NCBI GenBank assembly: GCA_005790545.1
Contig: SXUL01000086.1
Coordinates: 1-64,000, forward strand
Direction: 5' to 3'
DNA length: 64,000 nt
Source of the DNA: Planctomycetia bacterium
Lineage (GTDB): Bacteria; Planctomycetota; GCA-002687715
Shown: in pieces, positions 9,428 through 18,798 of the stretch
Position numbering within the stretch: the first letter of the stretch is position 1
Layout: every line of letters begins with the position of its first letter
Position numbers and translations under genes: made by a program
The notes under the pieces: model-generated
Told to the model about the DNA's origin: nothing
What the model saw: the letters and a program-made list of their open reading frames with translations, nothing else
The model's database searches: none

Positions 9428-10681
9428 ATGCGGGTGTTGCACATTCAGGATCACACGATTCCTGAGCTCTCCGGCTATGCCGTCCGCAGCCGCTACGTGG
9501 TCGCCTGCCAGCGGGAGCTCGGCATCGATGCACGTGTCCTCAGTTCCGCGCGCCATCCTGCTGGCGGAGCATTCGAGGAAACGCTCGAGGGGATTCCGTT
9601 TCACCGCACGAGTCAGCCGGGCGGTCTTGTGGCCCGGCTGCTGCGTCCCGTTCCGATCCTGAGAGAGTGGCCGATGACCGCAGCTCTTGAGCAGCGCATC
9701 ATCGAAGTCGCAGAGGGTTTTGCTCCGCAGGTGCTTCACGCGCACTCGCCCATCTTCAATGGTTGGGCGACGCGGCGCGCAGCACGGCGTCTTGGTCTGC
9801 CGTGGGTCTACGAGATTCGCGCCTTCTGGGAAGACGATGCAGTGGACAAGGGGAAGATCCGCGAGAACGGGTTCACCTATCGCCAGGTGCGCAATTCCGA
9901 AACGCGCCTCTGTCGTGACGCGTCGGCGGTCGTCACCATCTGCGAAGGATTGAGACAGGATCTGGTGCAGCGTGGCATTGATGAGGCCAAGGTCCATGTC
10001 ATCACCAATGGTGTGGATGCTGCGCGATTCGTGCCGCGTGCGCGGGACGAGAGCTTCGCTGCGAAAGCCGGTCTGGGCGCCGCGCGCGTGGTGGGATTCG
10101 TCGGGTCCTTCTTCCGGTACGAGGGGTTGCCTCTCCTGGTGGAGGCCTTTGCTGACATCGCACGCACACGCGGCGATGTGAAGCTGCTGCTGCTTGGTGG
10201 CGGCGAGGACGAAGGTGCCGTACGCGCCGCAGTGCAGGCGGCCGGCCTCGGGGAGCGAGTGATCCTTCCTGGTCGTGTGCCGCATGCGGCCGTGGACGAT
10301 TGGTACTCGCTCATCGATCTGTTGGTGTATCCGAGGCTCTCCGTGCGCCTCACGGAATTGGTGACGCCGCTGAAGCCGCTGGAGGCGGCCGCGGCCGGAA
10401 AAAGCATTCTCGGCAGCGATGTGGGCGGCGTGAAGGAACTCCTCGAGCGCGTCGGTTGCCAACGCCTGTTCAAGGCAGGGTCGAAGGACGCCCTCATTGC
10501 AGCGCTGTCGGATTGGATGGCTGCGCCGCTCTCCCAGTTGCAACAAGAGCGCCAGCGGCACGTGGATCTTGCCAGACAGAACTGCAGCTGGATGCAGGCT
10601 GTGGAGCCGATTCAACACGTCTACGCAGGACTCCTCGGACGCCGAGGACTGGCTGTGACAGTTCCCGGGTGGCGGGGATAG
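9428..10681 (+). CDS. GT4 glycosyltransferase, exosortase/EPS-associated type
   Basis: A 417-residue soluble GT-B glycosyltransferase. MRVLHIQDHTIPELSGY, a histidine-rich HAHSPIFNGWA stretch, PWVYEIRAFWEDDAVD and VVTICEGLRQDL are the marks of the group associated with exosortase A and exopolysaccharide clusters. The C-terminal donor domain has VIGFVGSFFRYEGL-like and LKPLEAAAAGK segments, where the usual ExxxxxE motif sits. Three in-frame ATGs occur (9413, 9422, 9428); I chose 9428 because GGGGA lies 6 bases upstream and family members begin with MR-LH. A radical SAM gene follows after 14 bases. The likely role is adding a sugar to a surface glycan; donor and acceptor are unknown. Confidence 0.78.
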   Translation: MRVLHIQDHTIPELSGYAVRSRYVVACQRELGIDARVLSSARHPAGGAFEETLEGIPFHRTSQPGGLVARLLRPVPILREWPMTAALEQRIIEVAEGFAPQVLHAHSPIFNGWATRRAARRLGLPWVYEIRAFWEDDAVDKGKIRENGFTYRQVRNSETRLCRDASAVVTICEGLRQDLVQRGIDEAKVHVITNGVDAARFVPRARDESFAAKAGLGAARVVGFVGSFFRYEGLPLLVEAFADIARTRGDVKLLLLGGGEDEGAVRAAVQAAGLGERVILPGRVPHAAVDDWYSLIDLLVYPRLSVRLTELVTPLKPLEAAAAGKSILGSDVGGVKELLERVGCQRLFKAGSKDALIAALSDWMAAPLSQLQQERQRHVDLARQNCSWMQAVEPIQHVYAGLLGRRGLAVTVPGWRG

Positions 10682-10684
10682 AAT
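10655..10684 (+). promoter_or_regulatory. Possible internal promoter before the radical SAM gene
   Basis: GTGACA (10655-10660) and TAGAAT (10679-10684) are separated by 18 bases, a good sigma-70 arrangement inside the 3' end of the GT4 gene. The -10 ends 11 bases before the ATG at 10696, so the message would have almost no leader. Confidence 0.42.
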
Positions 10685-10695
10685 CAGAGACCCGC

Positions 10696-11799
10696 ATGGC
10701 AACAACACTGCGCCTTCTCAACTCCGGCATTGCCGTTCTCGCGAGGCCCCACAAGGCCTGGTCGAAGCCGCTGCACCTGCAGATCGAACCCACGACAGTC
10801 TGCAATCTGAAGTGTGCCTTCTGCGTGCGCGAGAAGAATGTCTTTCGGCCGAGGAGTTTGAGTCTCGAGCAGTTCACGAGCGTGTTCGACCAAATCCGGC
10901 CTCTGCGCGTGACTTTTGCCGGCGATGGCGAGCCGACCTTGGCTCCGGATATCTGGAAGATGATCTCCTATGCGCGGGAACATGGCGCGCGCACGATCAT
11001 CACCAGCAATTGGACGGTGGGACCTCGGATTGCCGAGAAGGCCATCGAGTCCGGACTGACGGCGCTGCGCGTGAGCATCGACGCAGCCACCGCGAAGACT
11101 TACGTCGCCATGCGCAAGGCGGACTACCACCACGTGATTGTGGAGGGGATTCGCGTGCTGCAGCGCCTGAAGCAGGAACGCGGCGTCCGCGAGCCGGATG
11201 TGGGGTTTGAATACGTCCTCGGACGCGACAACTTGCATGAGATGTGTGCCGTGCTCGACCTTGCGAAGGAACTCGGCGTCTGCCGGGTGAACTTCCGGCC
11301 GCTCAATCTGGTCGGTATCGAGGAGCGCGAAGACGAACTTCTTGGCGGGATGACGCGTGAGCAATACCGGAAGTCTCTGGAAGACGCGCGCCAGCACGCC
11401 GCACGCTTGAAGATGCCCGTGAACCTCGGCGAGATCATCGAGCTCCTGCCCTTCTACGAAGTGCGCTACACGAAGGATTTCAATCCGGAGAAGAAGAGCC
11501 CTGATTGCATCTACCCGTGGGTGCAGGTCTACATCGCGGTGGACGGTCAAGTCACCCCCTGCTGCGCGTTGCAGATGGACGAGAAGGTCAGCCTCGGCAA
11601 CATGTTCGAGGCAGGGTTTGACGCGGTGTGGAACGGAAAGCCGTACCGCAAGATGCGCGCCGACACGGTGAAACGACGCATCGAATACAAGTCCTGCATT
11701 ACTTGCGAGGGACGCGGCCTCGGCAAGGTTGCAAGTCTCGCGTTCCGTACGCCGGGATTCCTGAAGAAGCCCGACGCTCCCGGAGCAGGGCACGGCTAG
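10696..11799 (+). CDS. Radical SAM protein with SPASM domain
   Basis: A 367-residue radical SAM enzyme. The [4Fe-4S]/SAM-binding motif CNLKCAFC (CxxxCxxC) lies near residue 36. The glycine-rich SAM site follows (FAGDGEPTLAP), then further barrel strands (TIITSNWT, ALRVSIDAA). The C-terminal third contains a SPASM-type region with cysteines CIYPWVQ, VTPCCALQ and ITCEGRG, expected to bind an auxiliary cluster. GNMFEAGFDAVWNG is the usual SPASM closing segment. ATG 10696 is chosen because the longer ORF runs through the GT4 gene. It lies between GT4 and glutamine amidotransferase genes in a tight same-strand set (gaps of 14 and 11 bases). No precursor peptide is visible, so peptide modification is not supported; a role in sugar or small-molecule chemistry is equally possible. 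Confidence 0.82.
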   Translation: MATTLRLLNSGIAVLARPHKAWSKPLHLQIEPTTVCNLKCAFCVREKNVFRPRSLSLEQFTSVFDQIRPLRVTFAGDGEPTLAPDIWKMISYAREHGARTIITSNWTVGPRIAEKAIESGLTALRVSIDAATAKTYVAMRKADYHHVIVEGIRVLQRLKQERGVREPDVGFEYVLGRDNLHEMCAVLDLAKELGVCRVNFRPLNLVGIEEREDELLGGMTREQYRKSLEDARQHAARLKMPVNLGEIIELLPFYEVRYTKDFNPEKKSPDCIYPWVQVYIAVDGQVTPCCALQMDEKVSLGNMFEAGFDAVWNGKPYRKMRADTVKRRIEYKSCITCEGRGLGKVASLAFRTPGFLKKPDAPGAGHG

Positions 11800-11810
11800 G
11801 GGAGGAAAGC

Positions 11811-12563
11811 ATGAAGAGACGTCCTGTCATCGGCATCACGAGTCGTGTGTGCCCATTCACGCACGATGGGCGCTCGCACGACCGCTATGGCGTCGCCATC
11901 TCCTACTGCGAGGCGGTTGAAGCCGCGGGGGGCACACCGATCATCCTGCCGCTGACGGAAGAGGCGAGCACCATTGAGTCTTGGTGGCGCCTCATGGACG
12001 GACTGATGCTGCCCGGCGGCCAGGACATTGCGCCACAGCATTATGGCGAAGAGCCGCGCCCTGAACTGGAGACCGTCGATCCGCGTCGCGACCGCGTGGA
12101 GCTTGTGCTGGCGCGCCGCGCCATGGCCATGGGGTTCCCCCTGCTCGCCATCTGTCGCGGCGCACAACTGCTCAATGTCGCCGCCGGTGGATCACTGCAT
12201 CAAGATATTCACGCCTGTGTCGGGCGACATTGCATGCGTCACTTCCAGAAGACCATGGAGGAGACGACGTGGCATCGTGTGAACACGGTGGAGGGCAGCC
12301 TGCTTGAGCAGGTGATGGGTGAGCACAATCCCGCGGTGAATTCCTACCACCACCAGTCCGTCGCCAGATTGGCGGAGGGGTTCAAAGTCGTTGCGGTCGC
12401 TCCCGACGGCATTGTCGAAGCCATCGAGCACACGTCACACCCGTTCGCACTCGGAGTGCAGTGGCACCCGGAACTGCTCTGGCGTGAGCACGCCGCCCAC
12501 CACGCCCTCTTCAGGGCGCACGTGGAAGCAGCGCGTCGCGCCATCGCGGCCAGCAACGCCTGA
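11811..12563 (+). CDS. Class I glutamine amidotransferase, PuuD-like (peptidase C26)
   Basis: A 250-residue protein of the gamma-glutamyl hydrolase/PuuD group. The nucleophile cysteine is in LAICRGAQLLNVAAGG, and the triad His and Glu are in GVQWHPELLW. LPGGQDIAPQHYGE is the oxyanion-side signature of the C26 family. PuuD hydrolyses gamma-glutamyl-GABA in putrescine use, but other members act on other gamma-glutamyl amides. No other putrescine gene is nearby, so the substrate is open. GGAGGA lies 6 bases upstream of the ATG. It follows the radical SAM gene closely and ends exactly where the convergent glycyl-tRNA synthetase gene ends (stop codons abut). Confidence 0.85.
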   Translation: MKRRPVIGITSRVCPFTHDGRSHDRYGVAISYCEAVEAAGGTPIILPLTEEASTIESWWRLMDGLMLPGGQDIAPQHYGEEPRPELETVDPRRDRVELVLARRAMAMGFPLLAICRGAQLLNVAAGGSLHQDIHACVGRHCMRHFQKTMEETTWHRVNTVEGSLLEQVMGEHNPAVNSYHHQSVARLAEGFKVVAVAPDGIVEAIEHTSHPFALGVQWHPELLWREHAAHHALFRAHVEAARRAIAASNA

Positions 12564-13919
12564 TCAACCGAGGCAGCGTTCGCGGATGAATCCGGCGAGT
12601 GCCGCGATGGAGAGGCGCTCCTGTCGGCAATCATCACGGTGGCGCACTGTGACCGTCTGATCATCCTTGGTCTGGAAGTCCACAGTGATGCACCAGGGCG
12701 TGCCGCACTCGTCCTGACGGCGGTAGCGCCGTCCAATGGCGCCCTTCTCGTCATAGAACACGCTGAATTCGCGCGAGAGTTCCTTCTCGATGGCGTGGCC
12801 GATTTCTGGCAGACCCTCTTTCTTCACCAGCGGGAAGATGCCAGCCTTGATCGGCGCAAGCGCCGGATGGAAGCGGAGCACGCTGCGGGCTTCACCATCG
12901 ATCTCATCTTCGGCCCAGGCGTCGCAGAGGAATGCAAGGAAGGCGCGGTCCACACCGAGCGCAGGCTCGATGACATACGGGATCCAGCGTTCGCGCGTGA
13001 TGTCGTCGAACCAGGCAAGGTCCTTGCCCGTCGCCTCGGAATGCCGCTTGAGATCGAAGTCCGTGCGGTTGGCGATGCCTTCCAGTTCCTTCCAGCCGAA
13101 GGGGAACTGATACTCCACATCCGCGCAGGCAGCGCTGTAGTGCGCTAGTTCGTCCTGGGCATGGTCGCGCAGACGCAGATTCTCGGCGCGCACGCCGAGA
13201 CCGAGGAACCAGTCGAGACGAGCCTTGCGCCAGTACTCGTACCACGGCATCGCTTCTGCCGGGGGGCAGAAAAACTCCAACTCCATCTGCTCGAACTCGC
13301 GGCTTCTGAAGATGAAGTTCTCGGTCACGATTTCGTTGCGGAAGCTCTTCCCTTGCTGAGCGATGCCGAAGGGAGGGCGCATGCGGCTGGTGTCGCACAC
13401 ATTCTTGAAATTCACGAAGATGCCCTGGGCTGTTTCCGGGCGGAGGTAGACGATGGCGCTGGCATCCTCGACAGGGCCCATGAACGTCTTGAACATGAGG
13501 TTGAACTGGCGTGGCGCCGTGAGCTCGCCCTCGCATTCGCCGGGCTTCTTCGATGGCTTCTCGGGGCAGCGTTGCGCATCGAGTGTGTCGGCGCGGAAGC
13601 GGGCCTTGCACTTCTTGCAGTCCACCATGGGGTCGTTGAAGCCTGCGATGTGGCCTGACGTTTCCCAAACCTTCGGGTGCATCAGAATGGAGCAGTCGAT
13701 GCCCACGACATCCGGACGGCCGCGCACCATGTAACGCCACCAAGCGTCCTTCACGTTGCGTTTCAGTTCGACACCGAGCGGGCCGTAATCCCAACAGGAC
13801 TTGAGCCCGCCGTAGATCTCGCTGCTCTGGAAGACGAACCCGCGCCGCTTGCAGAGGGCGACGATCTGTTCCATGCGGTCTGTGGCCACGGCGCTTGCTC
13901 CCGCTCGCGACGGCGGCAT
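12564..13919 (-). CDS. glyQS: Glycyl-tRNA synthetase, dimeric (alpha2) type
   Basis: A class II aminoacyl-tRNA synthetase of the single-chain form, which charges tRNA-Gly. The opening MEQIVALCKRRGFVFQSSEIYGG and WDYGPLGVELKRN are diagnostic. Motif 2 is FRNEIVTENFIFRSREFEQMELEFF, and motif 3 includes GVDRAFLAFL. A cysteine pair typical of the family insert is present (CKKCKARF). The C-terminal anticodon-binding domain ends with DECGTPWCITVDFQ and RHRDD. The ORF extends further upstream; I start at ATG 13919, though ATG 13874 (MEQIV) is an alternative. Its stop abuts the PuuD-like stop. The gene lies downstream of the kelch lipoprotein gene on the same strand, with a strong hairpin between them. 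Confidence 0.93.
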   Translation of the reverse strand: MPPSRAGASAVATDRMEQIVALCKRRGFVFQSSEIYGGLKSCWDYGPLGVELKRNVKDAWWRYMVRGRPDVVGIDCSILMHPKVWETSGHIAGFNDPMVDCKKCKARFRADTLDAQRCPEKPSKKPGECEGELTAPRQFNLMFKTFMGPVEDASAIVYLRPETAQGIFVNFKNVCDTSRMRPPFGIAQQGKSFRNEIVTENFIFRSREFEQMELEFFCPPAEAMPWYEYWRKARLDWFLGLGVRAENLRLRDHAQDELAHYSAACADVEYQFPFGWKELEGIANRTDFDLKRHSEATGKDLAWFDDITRERWIPYVIEPALGVDRAFLAFLCDAWAEDEIDGEARSVLRFHPALAPIKAGIFPLVKKEGLPEIGHAIEKELSREFSVFYDEKGAIGRRYRRQDECGTPWCITVDFQTKDDQTVTVRHRDDCRQERLSIAALAGFIRERCLG

Positions 13920-13979
13920 GCCGTCACAAGCGGCGCATGTTAGCCGTGCGGGTTCTCCTTGCGAGGGCGGGCATCCAAC

Positions 13980-14019
13980 ACCACGGCCCGCCAACTCTTG
14001 CGAGCGGGCGGGCCGTGGT
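13980..14019 (-). terminator. Hairpin between kelch lipoprotein gene and glyQS
   Basis: Perfect 13-bp inverted repeat ACCACGGCCCGCC / GGCGGGCCGTGGT with a 14-base loop in the 121-base gap. It lacks a U tract on the minus strand, so it may pause or protect RNA rather than terminate fully. The gap is too short for a T-box leader. Confidence 0.5.
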
Positions 14020-14040
14020 TGTCGCGTTCAGCGTGCTGGA

Positions 14041-16167
14041 TCAGGGCATCACGAAGGTGCGGCTTGCAGCGGTGCCCAGCGTCGCGCCGAAGGGCAGGAT
14101 CTGCACTTCGACGGGTGTGCCCGAGCTGACGGAATCCGCGGCGAAGTTCCACACCATCGTCGTGGCACCGGGTGCCACTTCACCCGTGTGCCCCGTGATG
14201 CCGGGGGACGCGGGGGTCTGACCGGAGATGGTGGCCTGCTTCCACGGACTGCCCGGGATGCTCGCGACGCGGTAGCGCACGATGACGTAGCCGCCGTCAC
14301 CATCCACGTCACTGACGTTGAAGGTGATGTTGATGTTGCCGGCTGTGGCATTCGCCGAGGTATTCACGTCGGCCACCACGGGCACCTGATTCGAGAATGC
14401 GAAGACTTCCGCATCATCGAGGTAGCCGTAACCCGCTGCGGTCTGGTTGCGCCCGCCCACGATGAACACGTTGCCGCCACCAACCGATGTCGCGGTGTGG
14501 AGTCCGCGCGCCGTGTTGAGTTGCGAGTTCGTCGCGCTGGCCGTGAAGCCTGTTGGTGCAGCTGAGGAGAAGATCGTGGGCATCAGGAACAGGCTGGTGT
14601 CATTGGTGAAGTTCTCCGATGTGCCGTCATTCCACAGGCCGCCGCTGAGCATGACCGTCATGTTGCCGAGCAGCGTGGCTGCGTGCAGCGAGCGGGCCAG
14701 AGGCATGGCGGGCAAGCCTGGAGCATCCAGCGTCCCGACCAGATCAAAGGTTGCGAGTTCCGGTTTGTAGATGTAAGCCGAGTTGAGCAGGTTGCCGGTC
14801 GCGGTGGACCTGCCACCTGCGATGAGCACCCAGCCGTTGGCCAGACGAGTGGCGGTGTGGCCGAAACGATTGTTGGCCGAACTCGCGCCGAAGAGCCCAT
14901 TCAGGGCTGTGGACACGTAAGTGCTCGGATCGATCAGCATCGGCCCAGTGGTGCCGAGTCCCGTCGCGGGGTCGAGTCCGCCAAGGACGAGGATCGAGCC
15001 ATTGGCGAGCAAGGTGGCCGTGTGCTCCGCACGCGTGACGAGTGTCGTGGGTGCTGGACTGCTGAACGAACTGGTGGCGGGATCGAACACTTCAATACCG
15101 TCAGTCGCTACCAGGTTGGCGCCGCTGATGGCGGCACCGCCGAGGATGAGCACCTTGTTGCCAGGTACCCACGTGGCCGTGTGTGCAATGCGGGCCGAGG
15201 CGAGCCCATTGGTGGTGCCCGTCGCGGATTCAGGTGAAGGTACATAGATCACGCCGGTCGCTGAGGACATCGCCCTGCCGGTAACCCGGGCCAGAAGTGT
15301 GTAGCCAGCGGTGGTGGGATCCAGATTGTTTTCGCCGCTCACACCACCCGTGATGAGTACATGGGTGGCACCTGTGCTCGGATCCATGAAGAAACTGGAG
15401 GCGTGCAGGGTGCGTGCGCCACCAATCGCGCTGACGCTTCCGAGAGTGAGCGCGTAGGTGCTCGGGTTGAACACATATCGTTCAGCCGTTGAGTAGGCGC
15501 CGGTGAGAGAGCCACTGCCGCCCGCAAGCAGGAACTGTATTGAGTTGCCACTGGCCGGAAGTGCATCCGCCGTGTGATTGAGTCGGCCCGTTCCGACTCC
15601 CGGCACAGGTGGCGCTTGATTGATTCCGCCGGCGGCGCCGGAGGAGGGCAGGCCGCTGGTGTAGTTGATGTTGGGAGAACCGCCGCTCGTGCCCTGCTGG
15701 CTCGTCGCGGTGTTCACCGGAGTGAGGTGGAATTGGCAAATGGTGCCGATGAATCCGAGGTCTGCACCGGCGAACCAATTGAAGACACCCGAGACCGAGC
15801 CGCTGCCAGGAATGACAAAGGTGAGCGGTGACGGTGTGGGAAGCACGGAGAAGCTGCCACCCGTTGGTGCCGGAGTTGCCGGCAATCCTGGTATTCCGCC
15901 CATGGAATCTGCACCAGCTCCCAATGAATAGCTCGGCGCAACATCGACGGACGTTCCCGGCGGGCCCGAGACAGTCCAGTTGAAGACCAGCACACCGAGA
16001 GTCGGAGCGAAGGCTTCGTTCGGCGCACCAACGTTGGCATCAAGACCGCCCGGAGGCGGCAAGGTGCTCGTGTCGTGATCGAAGCAGCTGGTGAGCAACA
16101 GGCAGCTGGCGAAGACGACCACTAGAGCGCGGGTTGCAAGTGTTGGAGCGAGCATGTCTTTCCCCAT
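14041..16167 (-). CDS. Kelch-repeat lipoprotein
   Basis: A secreted lipoprotein of about 700 residues. The signal sequence ends in a lipobox (LLLTSC), after which the chain is DHDTSTLPPPGG-like linker. From about residue 210 to 600, kelch blades recur with the pattern RxxHTATxLxNGxVLxxGG (for example HTATLLANGSILVLGG and FGHTATRLANGWVLIAGG), predicting a beta-propeller. A C-terminal beta-sandwich region follows (DVDGDGGYVIVRYRV). Function is unknown; such proteins usually bind partners at the cell surface. ATG 16167 and ATG 16155 are both possible, the latter having GGGGAAAGAC in front. It diverges from the O-antigen-ligase-like gene across 180 bases in which I see no clear regulatory site. 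Confidence 0.75.
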   Translation of the reverse strand: MGKDMLAPTLATRALVVVFASCLLLTSCFDHDTSTLPPPGGLDANVGAPNEAFAPTLGVLVFNWTVSGPPGTSVDVAPSYSLGAGADSMGGIPGLPATPAPTGGSFSVLPTPSPLTFVIPGSGSVSGVFNWFAGADLGFIGTICQFHLTPVNTATSQQGTSGGSPNINYTSGLPSSGAAGGINQAPPVPGVGTGRLNHTADALPASGNSIQFLLAGGSGSLTGAYSTAERYVFNPSTYALTLGSVSAIGGARTLHASSFFMDPSTGATHVLITGGVSGENNLDPTTAGYTLLARVTGRAMSSATGVIYVPSPESATGTTNGLASARIAHTATWVPGNKVLILGGAAISGANLVATDGIEVFDPATSSFSSPAPTTLVTRAEHTATLLANGSILVLGGLDPATGLGTTGPMLIDPSTYVSTALNGLFGASSANNRFGHTATRLANGWVLIAGGRSTATGNLLNSAYIYKPELATFDLVGTLDAPGLPAMPLARSLHAATLLGNMTVMLSGGLWNDGTSENFTNDTSLFLMPTIFSSAAPTGFTASATNSQLNTARGLHTATSVGGGNVFIVGGRNQTAAGYGYLDDAEVFAFSNQVPVVADVNTSANATAGNINITFNVSDVDGDGGYVIVRYRVASIPGSPWKQATISGQTPASPGITGHTGEVAPGATTMVWNFAADSVSSGTPVEVQILPFGATLGTAASRTFVMP

Positions 16168-16347
16168 GTGATTCCCTTAGCGTCGGCTGGGAGCCAACGC
16201 GCAATTCCCTTCATCCCACAGAGGCCCCGTGGGTGGCGTTAGGTTATGAGCGCCCGCAGGATTGGTCAATGCCACGGAACCCCAGAGTGGGTGGGCATTT
16301 GCCGCAGTCTTGCAGGAAATTCTTGTGCGTTCCAAGAGTGAACTTCC

Positions 16348-18798
16348 TTGTTGACGAAGCGCAGCAATCCATTGGCCGGACCAACTGAGAAGCACGGCCT
16401 CGAAGCGGGAACCGCAGGCCTGATGAGTGCCGGCCTCGGAGTCTTGTTGGTCCTTGGCGCATTCGCTTTCGACCTTGGCAGTGCGTCTACCTACAGCTTG
16501 CCGAAGAGCCTCTTCGTTGGGGTGTTTCCTGCGGCGCTGCTGGCGCTGACCCTGCTGCGGTGCGCTTTGCGAAAAAACCCTAGATTGTTGCTGCCCCGAG
16601 AGTTCTGGTTGTTGACCACTTTCGGAGTAGTGGCGTTGGCTTCGGCCGCTTCGGCCGCGTGCCCCGGAGGGTCGGTTTCCTGTCTCGTGCACTTGTTGCA
16701 AATGTCCGTGTGGCTTGTGCTTGGGTCCTTGACCCTCAACAGTGCTACGGCGCAGAGGCGCTTTCTGTTGGGTCTCAGCGTCGCCGGCGCCGGCGTGAGT
16801 GCCTTGGGACTGCTGCAATGGCTGGCCTTGGACGGTTGGCTTGTGGAAAGTCCACTCGCGAGGCTGGCTGGGTTGCCTCAGGTGGACCGACCAGCCTCCA
16901 CTTTCGGCCATGTCAACATGGCTTCTGAAGTCGCTTTGCTTGGATTCCTCGCGGTCGCCATGTTGCCGAAGGGGCGCGCCTTCCCGCGCCTCGGAACGGC
17001 TTGGCGCAGTGTCGCTGCGCTTCTTTGCGTGTCTTTCATTCTCGTCGGTGGCAGCCGCGCGGCCTGGTTTGGGGGGCTTCTTGGTGCGACCGGGATCATG
17101 GCTGTGCGTTTCTGGCGCCTTGATTCGGCAGCACGCCGAGAAGTCGCCCGGCGTTGGGGACTCGTGATCGCAGCCTTGGTGGTTGTGCTTGTCGCCGTCG
17201 ATGCGCACGTCGATGTGCCCGGCCGTGGTGGGGGCGCCAGCGTGCACCCCAGTGACCGTGTGCTCGAGTTGCTGAGTCTCGATTCAGGCACCGAACACGA
17301 GCGTCTTGTTCTTTGGAGAAACTCGGTCGCCATGTGGCTGGATGCGCCGCTCCTGGGAGTAGGGCCCGGGAACTGGGTGGTGAAGTTTCCGGCCTATGCA
17401 CGCGCCTCCGCAACTCTGGATCCGGAGGCTTACAACCTGCAACGTCAGCCCGAGGCGGCGCACATGGAGAGTCTGCAACTCCTCTGCGAAACCGGGGTCG
17501 CTGGATTTCTGTTGATGGCGCTCGTGTTTGTCGGCGCACTCGCGCGTGGTGTGCGGCGCGCCGAGAATGATGCGTTCGTGGGACTCGTGGTGGCGACGCT
17601 CGCGATGTCGGTCGCGGCGTATGTGTTCCAAAACCCGTTCCCCGCTGCGGTCTGCTGGCTGGCGCTGGGAGCTCTCGCGGGCTCCGCTCCGCCGCTGCTG
17701 CGCGGTGACGCAGTGGTCACGCGCGTCTGGCCGATGGCATTTCTTTGTGCAGCCGGTGCAGCGGTTCTCGCGCTCTTCTTCGATGCGGAACAGGATGCGT
17801 CACGTGCGTTGCAGGAAGGCCGTGTTCTCAGGAACTCAATCCGCAGCGCACCCGAGCTCCACGGTCGCGCGTTGCGCCAGCGCGCACTGGATGCCCTTGA
17901 TCGGGCGGTGGCCGCGCGCCCGGGAGACTGGCGCTTGCAGGCGGAACGCGCACTCGCGCTGTGGGATCTCGGGCTGATGGACGATGCGCTCGCAGCCTTC
18001 GACCGCACGCTCGCAATCAACCCGGACTTTGTGAATGCGTTGCTGCTGAAGGCGATCCTCCTGCACGAGAGGGATGACCTCGACGCGAGTTTCGAGCTCC
18101 TGCGGCGGGCCCTCTTTGTTCAACCTGAAGCGCCGGAACTGCGCTTCGCGTTGGGCCGCGTCCTTGAGGCCAAGGCGAGGAAGGATAGTGCGCAACCGCT
18201 GCTCGTGCACGCGGCGGCGAGCCAGTACCGGCAGGCGGCCAACGCGCGGGAGTTCATGCCGCTCGCGCGCGTGGCGTTGGCGCGCATCCTGCTCGCAGAG
18301 GAAGGCTCGGTGGCCGAGATCATGCGGCTGCTCGACAAGGCGGAAGAAAATGCAGCGCTCATGCCTGGCGTGCTTGTGCTGGTGGCGCGCTTGCGCGAGC
18401 ACCCGGCGCTCGCCGCTGCCGCGCCGGGCATCCAAGGCCCGGGCGGCGTGCGCACGCAGAGAATCTGGCAGCGAGTTCTCGGACTTGCACCAGGTCATGC
18501 AGAGGCCGGAATGGAACTCGCGCTCGCCCACTGGCAACAGGGGAGCACAGGACGGCACGATCCGGAGCCCGTGCTTGCTGCTCTGGATGCCGCGGCACGT
18601 GGCGGCGTGGCCCCTGCGCGCGTGCACTATCATCGGGCGCGCGTGCTCGAAGCCGCGGAACGCATCCACGAGGCGCTCGTGGAGTGGACCTGGATCGCGC
18701 GCGCGGGAGTGGCTGCGTGGCGCGACGAACCTCTGGGCCTCTTGTTGACGGAAGAAGCCCACGTCGCGGTTGTGCGTTTGCGGCAGCGTTTGCCCTGA
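16348..18798 (+). CDS. O-antigen ligase-like membrane protein with TPR tail
   Basis: An 816-residue protein. Residues 25-450 form about ten or more membrane helices; LLGVGPGNWVVKFPAYAR is the large-loop signature of the O-antigen ligase/polymerase (WaaL/Wzy) superfamily. From about 490 to 720, tetratricopeptide-like helical repeats occur (ALDRAVAARPGDWRLQAERAL, FDRTLAINPDFVNALLLKA). Enzymes of this type join or polymerise undecaprenyl-linked glycans outside the inner membrane. The added TPR tail suggests a periplasmic docking surface. The reported start is TTG 16348; the first ATG is 16423, which would still keep all helices. The downstream small membrane-protein gene overlaps its 3' end. Ligase versus polymerase cannot be decided. 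Confidence 0.72.
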   Translation: MLTKRSNPLAGPTEKHGLEAGTAGLMSAGLGVLLVLGAFAFDLGSASTYSLPKSLFVGVFPAALLALTLLRCALRKNPRLLLPREFWLLTTFGVVALASAASAACPGGSVSCLVHLLQMSVWLVLGSLTLNSATAQRRFLLGLSVAGAGVSALGLLQWLALDGWLVESPLARLAGLPQVDRPASTFGHVNMASEVALLGFLAVAMLPKGRAFPRLGTAWRSVAALLCVSFILVGGSRAAWFGGLLGATGIMAVRFWRLDSAARREVARRWGLVIAALVVVLVAVDAHVDVPGRGGGASVHPSDRVLELLSLDSGTEHERLVLWRNSVAMWLDAPLLGVGPGNWVVKFPAYARASATLDPEAYNLQRQPEAAHMESLQLLCETGVAGFLLMALVFVGALARGVRRAENDAFVGLVVATLAMSVAAYVFQNPFPAAVCWLALGALAGSAPPLLRGDAVVTRVWPMAFLCAAGAAVLALFFDAEQDASRALQEGRVLRNSIRSAPELHGRALRQRALDALDRAVAARPGDWRLQAERALALWDLGLMDDALAAFDRTLAINPDFVNALLLKAILLHERDDLDASFELLRRALFVQPEAPELRFALGRVLEAKARKDSAQPLLVHAAASQYRQAANAREFMPLARVALARILLAEEGSVAEIMRLLDKAEENAALMPGVLVLVARLREHPALAAAAPGIQGPGGVRTQRIWQRVLGLAPGHAEAGMELALAHWQQGSTGRHDPEPVLAALDAAARGGVAPARVHYHRARVLEAAERIHEALVEWTWIARAGVAAWRDEPLGLLLTEEAHVAVVRLRQRLP

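Noticed and set aside
10696-11799. RiPP maturase interpretation of the radical SAM/SPASM protein
   Set aside because: No small precursor-like ORF or transporter/peptidase partner lies nearby, so peptide modification is unsupported.
13875-14040. Possible T-box riboswitch upstream of glycyl-tRNA synthetase
   Set aside because: The gap is only about 120 bases and contains a plain hairpin; no T-box sequence or specifier loop is seen.
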